A DNA stretch of 64,000 bases, from the NCBI RefSeq assembly GCF_037038585.1, contig NC_092521.1, positions 50,352,398 through 50,416,397 of the forward strand, read 5' to 3'. The first letter of the stretch is position 1. The number at the start of each line of letters is the position of its first letter. This stretch comes from Patagioenas fasciata. Taxonomy: Eukaryota > Chordata > Aves > Columbiformes > Columbidae. Both the position numbers and the translations under genes were made by a program. Below, one piece after another: positions 12,101 through 20,400 of the stretch. The notes beneath the pieces are model-generated. The model ran no database searches. It was not told the DNA's origin and was given only the letters and a program-made list of their open reading frames with translations.

Positions 12101-13345
12101 AAGTATTAATTTTTATGAATATACTGAACTTTAAGAATTTAAAAAGGAAAAAAATCAGAGAAATGAAGTGACACACTATAGTGACATAGTCTGTCAGTAA
12201 TGTTGGGACATTTGGAACAGAAAGAAAGAGTGCTGACTCTGTAGAGTTACAGAAAGACAGCAGTGAAAATAAAGGCTAGTGAAATTCAACCTAATAAATC
12301 TATGTTGATGTATTTAAGAAAAAAAAAGTTACCACCGTCTCTAGCAAGATGACAGGTTCTGAGCCAGCAACCAGCAGCACGACCTCGCACCACAGCAGTT
12401 CCACAGAAGTGGAACCAGCCTCATCTCAGCAGCCGAGGAAAGGGGAGGAAACCAGCCCCCGGCATGAGAATCTCCAGGCCCCTCTGCTCGGAGAGTGAGC
12501 CGAGCAGCAGCCGGAAAGGGCTGAGGCAACAGGCCCGAAGCCGCCACTCCAGCCCGGAGGGGGTGCCCAGGAGCCGCCGGCCGCTCCTTCATCCCGGCCG
12601 GCTGGGGGCTCGGCACCGGCACAGGGCAGCGCTCTGTCCTCACCCGGCCCCGGTAGAGAGAGCAGGGGGGAGGGTGGGGACTCGAGATGGGGAGGCGGCG
12701 GCTGAGGGAGCTGGGTCTCTTTAGCTTGGCGAGAATGAGGGGTGACCTCATGAATGTTTATAAATATATAAAGGGTGAGTGTCACGAGGATGGAGTCAGG
12801 CTCTTCTCGGTGACAACCAATGATAGGACAAGGGGCAATGGGTATAAACTGGAATACAGGAGGTGAAGAAAGAAATTTCTTCTCAGTGAGGGTGACAGAG
12901 CACTGGAACAGGCTGCCCAGGGGGGTTGTGGAGTCTCCTTCTCTGGAGCTACTCAAAACCCGCCTGGACGCCTTCCTGTGTAACCTCATCTAGGTGTTCC
13001 TGCTCCGGCGGGGGGGATTGGACTAGATGATCTTCTGAGGTCCCTTCCAATCCCTGACATTCTGTGACAACCCCGTGTGTCGACGAGCACCCCCCGGGCA
13101 GCCTGTCAGAACGGGTAGCGCGGCCTCCCGCCTCCCACGCGGGGAGCGCCCGCTGCCGCCTCCGCGCCCACCTGCTTATTGGCCTCGTCGAAGAAGACGC
13201 AGTTGACGGCGTTGGCCTTCTCGAAGTGCACGGGCCGCGAGCACAGCGCCAGGTAGCAGCCGCCCTCCGCGGGTCTCGCCCGCCCGTCTCCTCCTTCTGC
13301 TCCTCCCGCCGCTTCTTCCTCCCCCGCCGGCGGCTCGCGGCTCAT
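26..13345 (-). CDS. RMC1: RMC1, regulator of MON1-CCZ1 (partial gene, 14 coding exons)
   Basis: RMC1 is a subunit of the Mon1-Ccz1 complex, which activates Rab7 on late endosomes; its loss is known to impair lysosome function and cholesterol export. Fourteen exons splice to 456 codons in one open frame that follows mammalian RMC1 throughout: [18 protein letters not shown] in exon 1, [19 protein letters not shown] in exon 6, [11 protein letters not shown] in exon 7 and [19 protein letters not shown] in exon 13. The exons seen encode the N-terminal beta-propeller-like half and the start of the C-terminal helical part; roughly 200 residues lie off the left edge. The start ATG (13,343-13,345) has a good context (gccgccATGA) and an in-frame TAG nine codons upstream. 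RIOK3 lies upstream on the same strand. Odd points are a low-complexity N-terminal extension and a 45-bp microexon. Identity is certain; individual boundaries are very likely. Confidence 0.97.
479..607 (-). CDS. RMC1: RMC1 exon 13
   Basis: 129 bp, phase 1 at both ends. It encodes [20 protein letters not shown] followed by [20 protein letters not shown], which is very close to mammalian RMC1. The acceptor is aaatcaag and the donor GTAAGT. Confidence 0.95.
1060..1113 (-). CDS. RMC1: RMC1 exon 12
   Basis: 54 bp, phase 1 at both ends, encoding [17 protein letters not shown]. The acceptor is acatttag and the donor GTAAGC. A diverged copy of this exon and its acceptor lies at 2,187-2,229. Confidence 0.94.
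1545..1589 (-). CDS. RMC1: RMC1 exon 11 (45-bp microexon)
   Basis: Exon 10 ends in phase 1 and exon 12 starts in phase 1, but the mammalian protein has about 15 more residues between them. This 45-bp stretch supplies them as [14 protein letters not shown] plus split codons (mammals: PAAVTSQSPVPCKL). The acceptor is tttctgcag; the donor GTATCC is weak. Length and phase allow skipping without a frameshift. Confidence 0.9.
2187..2229 (-). repeat. Diverged intronic copy of RMC1 exon 12 and its splice acceptor
   Basis: Read on the minus strand, this segment matches the exon 12 acceptor and first coding bases (1,090-1,135) with about 37 of 42 aligned bases identical and small gaps. It keeps the acceptor AG and the codons for SSWIIF, then loses similarity. 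No strong donor follows, so it looks like a relic of a local duplication and not a working exon. Confidence 0.55.
2350..2444. repeat. A/C-rich simple sequence
   Basis: A short (AC)n run, then 15 consecutive A bases at 2,377-2,391, then an irregular CA/CCAA-rich tract, inside RMC1 intron 10. Confidence 0.8.
2685..2796 (-). CDS. RMC1: RMC1 exon 10
   Basis: 112 bp encoding [20 protein letters not shown] and then [14 protein letters not shown]. The acceptor is gaattgcag and the donor GTAAAA; it ends in phase 1. Confidence 0.95.
3691..3796 (-). CDS. RMC1: RMC1 exon 9
   Basis: 106 bp encoding [20 protein letters not shown] and then VVVHHQDTE. The acceptor is tccatag. The donor GTGTGG is weak but is fixed by the frame and by homology. 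Confidence 0.93.
3908..3997 (-). CDS. RMC1: RMC1 exon 8
   Basis: 90 bp encoding [20 protein letters not shown] and then AEVVLYHLP. The acceptor is tcattag and the donor GTAAGT-like (GTAAGA). The first base completes an ATA codon begun in exon 7. Confidence 0.95.
4458..4561 (-). CDS. RMC1: RMC1 exon 7
   Basis: 104 bp encoding [20 protein letters not shown] and then [14 protein letters not shown]. The acceptor is gtttaacag. The donor GTATGT is placed so that the junction codon reads ATA (ATIYGQ, as in mammals). Confidence 0.95.
5974..6114 (-). CDS. RMC1: RMC1 exon 6
   Basis: 141 bp, 47 codons, phase 0 at both ends. It encodes [20 protein letters not shown], then [20 protein letters not shown] and LQPFYFK. 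The acceptor is gtttccag and the donor GTAAAG. Confidence 0.95.
7328..7414 (-). CDS. RMC1: RMC1 exon 5
   Basis: 87 bp, 29 codons, phase 0 at both ends: [20 protein letters not shown] and then TDQGIELYQ. The acceptor is gttaaaag and the donor GTAAGA. Confidence 0.95.
8447..8503 (-). CDS. RMC1: RMC1 exon 4
   Basis: 57 bp, 19 codons, phase 0 at both ends: [19 protein letters not shown]. The acceptor is tttttgcag and the donor is a consensus GTAAGT. Confidence 0.95.
8884..8968 (-). CDS. RMC1: RMC1 exon 3
   Basis: 85 bp encoding [20 protein letters not shown] and then VQRTLKSV. The acceptor is ctgtatag and the donor GTAAGA; it ends in phase 0. Confidence 0.95.
10180..10200. repeat. Poly(A) tract (21 A)
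   Basis: An uninterrupted run of 21 A bases in RMC1 intron 2. No retrocopy with matching flanks was recognised beside it. Confidence 0.9.
10417..10493 (-). CDS. RMC1: RMC1 exon 2
   Basis: 77 bp encoding [20 protein letters not shown] and then NPISF plus two bases of an Arg codon. The acceptor follows a T-rich tract (aaatag on the minus strand) and the donor is GTAAGG. Confidence 0.95.
10494..12340. other. RMC1 intron 1, AT-rich part
   Basis: This is the distal part of intron 1. It holds poly(A) and poly(T) runs (near 10,501-10,514 and 10,793-10,809). I see no exon, RNA gene or recognisable transposon in it. Confidence 0.7.
12341..12703. other. GC-rich block in RMC1 intron 1
   Basis: A GC- and CpG-rich stretch set apart from the CpG-island promoter by a CR1 insertion. 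It was probably continuous with that island before the insertion. The G runs around 12,664-12,696 could form a G-quadruplex. Open frames here match no protein I recognise. Confidence 0.5.
12704..13067 (+). mobile_element. CR1 LINE 3' fragment, plus orientation
   Basis: A 5'-truncated CR1 whose 3' end is intact: ...ggactagatgatcttctgagg...ccttccaatcc...attctgtga. It is antisense to RMC1 and its 3' end lies 104 bp from the exon 1 splice donor. The well-kept sequence suggests a relatively young copy. Confidence 0.92.
13172..13345 (-). CDS. RMC1: RMC1 exon 1 (start codon)
   Basis: 174 bp, 58 codons. The first 35 or so residues are Glu/Gly/Ala-rich low complexity ([15 protein letters not shown]...). 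They are followed by the conserved [20 protein letters not shown] and VFFDEANKQ. Mammalian RMC1 reaches the LC.RPV.FEKAN motif after about ten residues, so the extension is extra. An in-frame TAG at 13,370-13,372 excludes a longer start. The donor is GTGGGC. Confidence 0.95.
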
Positions 13346-13900
13346 GGCGGCGGCTCGAGTCACCCGGCGCTAAACGGTCCCCACCGAAGCCTCCTCGCCG
13401 ACCGGCCGCTTCCTGTTTACACTCCCCCCGCGCGTGACGCGGGGCCAGCCCTGCCTTAAAGGCGCAGGACGCGGCGGCACCGGCTGCAGGGAGCGCGCAG
13501 GGGGAGAGCGGCGGCCGGCAATCGGCGGCCGGCGGCTCAGGGCTGACGGAGCCCCGCCCCGCCCTCGGGCGCGCGGAGGCGGGGCACTCCGGGGCCCCGC
13601 CCACTCCGCCGGTGTCTTAGAGGCTCAGGTCCGCCTGCGTGGGAAGCGCTACTTCCGCGTCCTGCGGCTGCCCGGTGTGTCGGGCTGCGGCATCGGGCTT
13701 GTTGCGGGCCGGTGTCGGGAGCCAGATCTCGCCCGGAGGGAGAAGGAAGTTCTTAATGAGGCCGGGACGGCAGCGCGGGGCCTGTGCAGCCGCCCGGCCC
13801 TTGCCCGCAGGGCGGCGCTGCTTCCAGTCGCAGTCTGGAGCCACGGGTTCGATACCGCCCTGCAGCGCAATGCCACGCTGAAATCCCTCCCCGTACCTCG
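13346..13900. promoter_or_regulatory. RMC1: RMC1 CpG-island promoter
   Basis: A dense CpG island upstream of the RMC1 start. Visible elements are a TGACG half-CRE at 13,434-13,438, Sp1-type CCCCGCCC boxes around 13,552-13,565, CCCCGCCC near 13,594 and an ACTTCCG ETS-type site near 13,650. No TATA box is evident. The start site itself cannot be placed, and transcription in both directions is plausible. Confidence 0.7.
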
Positions 13901-15380
13901 GAAGGGCCTCAGGGACAGCCGGTGGATTTGGTAGAACAGAAAATACTTACAGTGGGACATGCCATACAGGAGGTAAATACGCTTGGCCCAACCTTTTATA
14001 GTGTTTTCTCAATAAAAAACCAAAAACACGCAAAAAATTTTAAGTGGGTGGAGAAAGCAACTGTTTCACTGCTCTGCCTTAACTTGCTCTTTGCTGCATC
14101 AGGACTGAAAGGCAGCTGCTATTGATTACTGATACTGGTTTTATGCATGAAGCTGCTTTTTAGTGGCTGTGGTTATAAAATAGATTGGAAAGGGAAATTA
14201 AACTCATACTCTGCAAATAGTCCTTATTTCAGTAACAATATTAATAAAGCATTATTGAAGTTAAAGTCTGGGTTGCTTCTCAGCTTATGCTTCTGATTTG
14301 TGTTTTAGTTCAAGCAATAAACTAGCAAAGTTATGGGGTTTTTTTGTTGATGATGCACTGGCTAACGCCTGAGTTCACTAGTTGCAAAACCTACAGTATA
14401 ATTTGGAAATTGTGTGAGAACATGATCAATTACGTATTTGCTTATTTGCTATCAGGTTCAGAAAGGGAAATAGAAGAAATAAAAAAAATATGGGAGCGGG
14501 AAGGAAGGGGGAAGTGATACCAAATTACAAGTCTTCAGATTAGACCAGAGTGGCACAACTTAGTACAGGAGAAAGACAAATTTAATTACTAGGTACTAAC
14601 ATGGTATCACACAAACATCTGCTTGCTGACTTGTGACTCAGTCCAACTATAATAATTTCACATCAGACTAGAGAAACTCAAGTCACAACTAGGAACTGCA
14701 GCAAGCTATTTGTTCTGCAGAACTGACCCCCCTGTGTGACCAAACAATTCTATGTTAGCTAGAAAGAGCAAGTGTTTCCAGAGCGATTAGAGTACCTTAA
14801 AGTTTGTAATTTTTTACAAAATAAAAAGTTAATGGTATGTTAGCCAAAAGTTTAATTAATCCAAGGTAAAAATTTAAGAAATTCTACTGATGTTATGTTT
14901 AACCTTCTATGACTTCCCTACAGGACAGCAAGTACTTTTTGTAATTGCAAAAGGAATATTGAGATAGTAGAAAACGAAGGTATGAGGGGAGGGGGTCGGG
15001 GAATCAGTTTCAAGCTGTGTCTTCATATATTTTGCTATTGTGATAGTTTTAGAATTGGCCATTAGAATAACCATAATGTCAGAAAAGTTAATGGCTTAGT
15101 TAACAATGAAAAAACTGTATTTACTTTCAATCATTCTATTTGGTTAATAGTAATCCTAGAACCTTTTATTTCAAAGTCCAAGAACACACTAACATTAGCA
15201 ACTTTTTCCATGTTTTCAACTACTTGATGAAGTTCCTAGATGTTTTAAAATCTCAAAACAAATTCCTGAGCCAGTTTTACTGCTGGAAGTGGAAAAATGT
15301 TTAGGCAATATAATCAGGCCCAGTAGCTTTATATCACAGACCTGAGGCCCATTGGTTGTTGGGGGTTTTTGTGTGTTTTT
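13901..15380. other. RMC1-RIOK3 intergenic stretch
   Basis: AT-rich DNA without an identifiable gene. It holds a plus-strand AATAAA at 14,011-14,016 that could end a short transcript diverging from the RMC1 island, and a consensus-like donor (GTAAGTAT) on the minus strand near 13,948. Neither is tied to a recognisable exon. Confidence 0.5.
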
Positions 15381-17357
15381 TAAATCTGTGCTAGGCATAT
15401 TTTAGAAAGAAATTACAAATAACAGTAACAACTCAAGCTTCCATTCAAGCACAATGACAAAAACAGGCTCCTCTGTTTCAGAGGATGGCTCAAAACCCAC
15501 CCCCACTTCCCCTTCTTTCTCCTCTCTCTTCCCCTCACTTGATGCAAATATCTTTAACAATCAACATCTTTCCTAGACAAGCACATTGTGAGGCATTAGC
15601 AACTGCTTTGAGATTTTTCCTCTAAGAAATGGTAAAGTATCAAAACTTGTAAAAAGTCTGGAATAGGACTATGTTTTTCTTTTTAAAAGCCTTCTCCTCT
15701 AAACACTTCGACGAAGATAGAGTTGTATTTGCTTTCACTCTTCCTGAAGGGGTTAGATAACTGTAGCACCTCCCTCTCAGTACCTAAGTCTGTGCTTTCC
15801 CCAATATCATTATTTTGGACAACTGTTTCACCAAGCAATTAGGAATAGACTTAAGTATCCAAAAGATGTCAGTTCCTTTATTTCAAAAGCAAGATGTAAA
15901 TGCAAGATAATTGTCCCATTTAGAAAATGGAAGAGGATCCAAATACTGGAATAAAACTGGCAAAAACATCGAGTTTGTTTACTGTTTACATAGTACCCAC
16001 CAAAATAGTAATTTTTTTATTGTTACAGTGAACTAGGGTAGTCCTACCTTAACACTGCCTTAGTGCACTACTGAGAATTGATGAAGGCCAGTACAAAGCA
16101 AAGAACCACACAAGAATCCCACCAGCTCTTAAGCATTTACTTCACCACCAGTTTTCCAATTAAAAAAAAAAAGCAATCACTTTCACAGCACACTGTGAGA
16201 ATGTCACATGTAGCAACACTATATTCTGCTTGATAAAGAGCAGCATCAGAAACAGCAATCAGTTAAAAATAAGCTGATCAGAATTTCTGAATTCCAAACC
16301 ATCCCACTACATCAGTGCACCTTTTAATGTGTTGTTTTGGAGAGAAACACTGCTGGATTTTTAGAACTTCCTAAAATAAAAAGACTAACATTAAGAATAA
16401 AAGCATGAGGAAAAAACCCAAAAATTTGAGTATTCTTTTTGCTCTTGCAAGCAAAAGCTTAATTTAAAAGTAATGATGATCAATAATTAGTTTTCATGGT
16501 CTGTGATTATCTTCAGAGTACTAATGTTCCATGCTTTACTCAGAATTTCAGTTATTATAATTTTTTGTTTGTTAGCACCTAGTTCTTAGAACCACTTGTT
16601 TATTAAGCATGAAGCTAACTGAACTTACTCTTTGTTATGCAGCCTGGATGCAGCTCTCAGAAATTCCTGGCATGTCACCAAGAAGTCCTCTGCTGGTTGG
16701 ATTCAAATCTGTTTCTCATGTAATATCCAACTGTATTTACAGAGATAGTTAAAGCCACATTCCATGTGCTTGAAATGAAAAGGTCCAGACTTTTGCATAT
16801 ATAAAGACATTGGTTTGTTTACAGTTTCATATGACTGCAGCACATAGTTTGGCTTTTCATTTTGCTCTTGGTGGAGAAGGACGAAAGGTTCACTGACATT
16901 GTGTCTATACACAATTTTTAATTGTTTTTTTCAAGAAGCAATAGGGGGGAAAAAAAACAAAAAGGAGACTCTCCTAGTATGGTTTCCCACTAAATACTTC
17001 AGATGATCTAGATAATTTTTTGGTTTTTTAAACTAAAACATAAAAGCTCTGAATCATGCAAAATATGACCGTCTCAGCTACATTAGTCTAATGTAACTGG
17101 GCAATTGGTGAAGTTGTCAGACCATCCAAAGAGGTAGTGACAGTCCATTCTCACAGTGCCAGCCTGACATGTGGGCTAAGTTTAAAAAAAATAAAACAAA
17201 ACACTGAGGCATCACCGTATGCTCACTGTGTTTTCCATTTTGATGTTCGCAGCCAACCACTTTCTCTTGATATTGGCAGTTGACATTTACCACTGCACCA
17301 ACATAGTTAGAAGCAGTAAATCTGTGTTTCATTTTGTTAGCAGCTATACATTCAGTG
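15381..17357 (-). other. RIOK3: Probable RIOK3 3'UTR
   Basis: This stretch follows the RIOK3 stop codon and contains no gene I recognise. Minus-strand AATAAA candidates (TTTATT on plus) lie at 16,599-16,604, 16,016-16,021 and 15,877-15,882. Which one is used, and therefore the UTR end, cannot be decided from sequence. Confidence 0.5.
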
Positions 17358-17459
17358 CTATTCATCATATATAGGTGGGTCTCCATCACCTGAAAACACT
17401 GACAGTTTCTTTCCATGATTCTGCACGTGATCTTCATTCATCTTCTCCAAAGCTTCAAT
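17358..17459 (-). CDS. RIOK3: RIOK3 exon 13 (stop codon)
   Basis: Encodes [20 protein letters not shown] and ends [10 protein letters not shown] followed by TAG at 17,358-17,360. The acceptor is gctctctag. The region between KKL and GDGDPP is shorter than and diverged from mammals. Confidence 0.95.
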   Translation of the reverse strand: MEALEKMNEDHVQNHGKKLSVFSGDGDPPIYDE

Positions 17460-20400
17460 CTAGAGAGCCAAAAATAAATCCATGCTGAAATCATAAAACC
17501 ACACTGGCACCAGAATGTTTCTACATGGTGTTAAGAGGTAGCTACAGATGACTGATAGGTATATACAATATCAATATTTCAGTGATTCAGTCACATGTAT
17601 GGGGCAATACACTTTGGAAGTACAGCTTGAAACATCTCAGCAAATTAGTAGAATGAGAAGCGCTCATTTATAGTTTCATGCTACATAACAGAAATGCACA
17701 ACTTGCAGGCAGGACTGGATGATCCTTAAGACTTCAGCTGTATTCTCCAAAGTACAGAGATATCTCTCCAACTCTGAACACCGCTACTGTAACTCAGCCA
17801 ATCCATCAGCATTGGAGAAATTCCAAGTAATATTAAAACCACAAACCCAATGCAACCATTTTTAATGGTGAAAGTTGAAGACAGTTATACTTCAGTGTTT
17901 TGTGCAATCAAAAGAACACAGTACAGTAGCTTATTTTGATCTTCAGATTGTTACGTTTAGATTACTTCCTCTGGTACTCCGGGGAGATAATTTTAGTTAC
18001 TAGCAACTAAAGTCAAAGCCCAAAGTTTAAGGATGGGCTGCTCAAATTCACTTCAATGTAAACAGCAGTGCAAGTCTTTCCCATAAAACTTATAAGCACA
18101 AAGGACGATGTAAAACAGAACCCTCCACTCCCTACCTGAACACTCACAACACAGTCAGTGAGGGAATTGTTTTTTGCTTGATTAACTGATACATAAGGAT
18201 CATGGAACAGTGACATTGTGTTCCCTTTTATCTCTTCCTCACTTTGAGGACCTACATCGAGAGGTAACTAGTTTCAAGCTCCCACAAGCTACATGCTGGA
18301 CAAGCATAAACCTACACTGTCATTAGGAACTGAGTAGCTAGAATTGCCATGTTGCCCTTACTTTAATTAGTAAATATGGATTATATATATCTGATATCAG
18401 GATGTATGCCTTGAGGAGTTATAGCCAAAATTTGAAAATTAAAAGTCAAAGGTGACCAAAGATTCCTAGTCCATATTTACACTAGCATGATTTTAGGCTT
18501 GAGAATTGAAAATGCGAGCTAAAACTTTCAGTTCAAGAACCTTAAAATCTAAAACATGAAAAATAAGCTGTAGAACAATTTTTAACCTAGCTTTCCTTTC
18601 CCTGCACAACCTTTTAACATATGTAAGGAAAGACGACAAAGATTAGCTTTTAAACTAAAACAGATCACTAAACTTTCCTTAAGGGTGAAAGAAGCAATTA
18701 CATGCAACATGAAGCCTTTTATACTTGGGAGCAGGAAAGGTGGTGGAGAGGTCTGTCAATCCGACTTTTTGAAGATGTTTTTACTAGGTTGAAATAATCA
18801 AGCTTTGAAAGAGACATGCAGAATGATTGCTGAAACACACACACTAATTGTACAAGCTACACATGCACAGTTAAGGTATTACAACAGCTACTAAATTAAA
18901 AACAGCTAACCAAATTAAAATGTTAGACACAAAGATATACCTCTGCTTGGAAGTCTACTTCATTGTCAGCTGTAATATTTAAACCTGAGACAGCATTGAA
19001 GAGTTCACGCTCATTAAGTGCTTCTGCCACACCCGCCTTCTGGAAGAACTAGTCAATATAAAAAGTACACATTAAACACTACTACACAAACCAAAATATT
19101 CTGTTTCCTTCCCCAAATTACAATTACAATATTTAGTTAAAATGAAATTTTTTGCTTTTGTTGACCTACAGATAAAAATAACTGAAAGAAGATTTAAGTT
19201 TCTGTGGTACTGTTTCATTCTTCCACATTTTTTTTTGCTTTTGGAGAACACCATCAGTAGAGACAATATGCAAGAGTAATCATATACATATATACATGTG
19301 GTGGTGATGGTTTTGTTACGGAGTTGTATTGGTTGATTTTTAGTTAGCTCTTAATTTTATTTTTGAGAACCCTCAGTATAACAAAAGACTGTCAGATGAA
19401 GAGGTCTTACCTGTGCAACATTCCTACAGTCTCTGAACAAAAACTCAAGTCCATGAGGATGGGTTGGCTCCACAGACTGACTGACATCAATAAGCCAAAC
19501 CTGTAGTCACAGAGATGACGATTTACTTTGTTTTAATGTTTCACATTAGATGAAGCCTTTCCTTTCCACATTAAGAACATGCTCACCTTCCCATCATGCC
19601 AAAGCATGTTGTATTCACTCAGATCTGCATGGACCAGGTTGCACTCCTTATACAACTGCTGCATCATCTGCAAGGAACCAGATGAATGAATCAATGAAGT
19701 CTGCTATACTCCAAATAAATATTGTTTCCATGACTATAACAAAACAAAGCCTTTTCCCAATCACCCAACCAATTTACACCATTTTTTCCCAAGTCTTCAA
19801 TAAAGTTTAATACAGGGAATCACACTTCTGGTAAACTGTCAGCAAACTACGATTTTATCACTGAGCTTAGCTTTGGCAAGTCAGAAGAATCAGTCACGCA
19901 AACTCATGCCAGCTCTGCCAACCAGTCCAAGTGCAGGAGACAGATAAACACGTTCTCTAAATATACTTGTCATTCTCATCCCTGTCACATAGGACAGAAG
20001 TTGCACAGTTTTAGGTACTGAACCCCAACTAGTATGCAAGTTCACTTAAAACACACTTGTGTCGCTCCACTGGTCTCAAGATTTGAGGCACAGACAATTC
20101 ATATTATCAAGCTGCTGGGTTGGTTGGTTTTAATGTCTATAACGTCACAGTCAGTAGACAACAGGTACACATTTGAACCAATTACGGCAGATAATAGGGA
20201 AGTAATGTATCCACCATGCAATATTCTAATTCATTCTCTGATTTCTAAATAGGGTAAAAAGAGAGGGGGCTGAGGAGGGGGTCATGCACTGGAGACTGCT
20301 TCAACATTGTAAATTAATTATTCAGGAAGCACAGAAGACTTCAGAGAACTTTCTAAAGGACATATGCTTCTATAAAAGGGCAACTGCATGCTCATAACTC

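Noticed and set aside
12426-12989. 187-codon minus-strand open frame
   Set aside because: It covers the CR1 3' fragment and the adjacent GC-rich block and has no recognisable protein features.
13845-13858. Exact tRNA B-box-like GGTTCGATACC
   Set aside because: The flanking bases do not form a five-pair T stem, and no A box or acceptor stem is found at the right distance, so it is chance in GC-rich DNA.
13434-14125. Overlapping plus-strand frames of 80-166 codons next to the RMC1 promoter
   Set aside because: These are long frames expected in CpG-rich DNA; composition is Arg/Ala/Gly/Pro-rich in every frame and no similarity is recognised.
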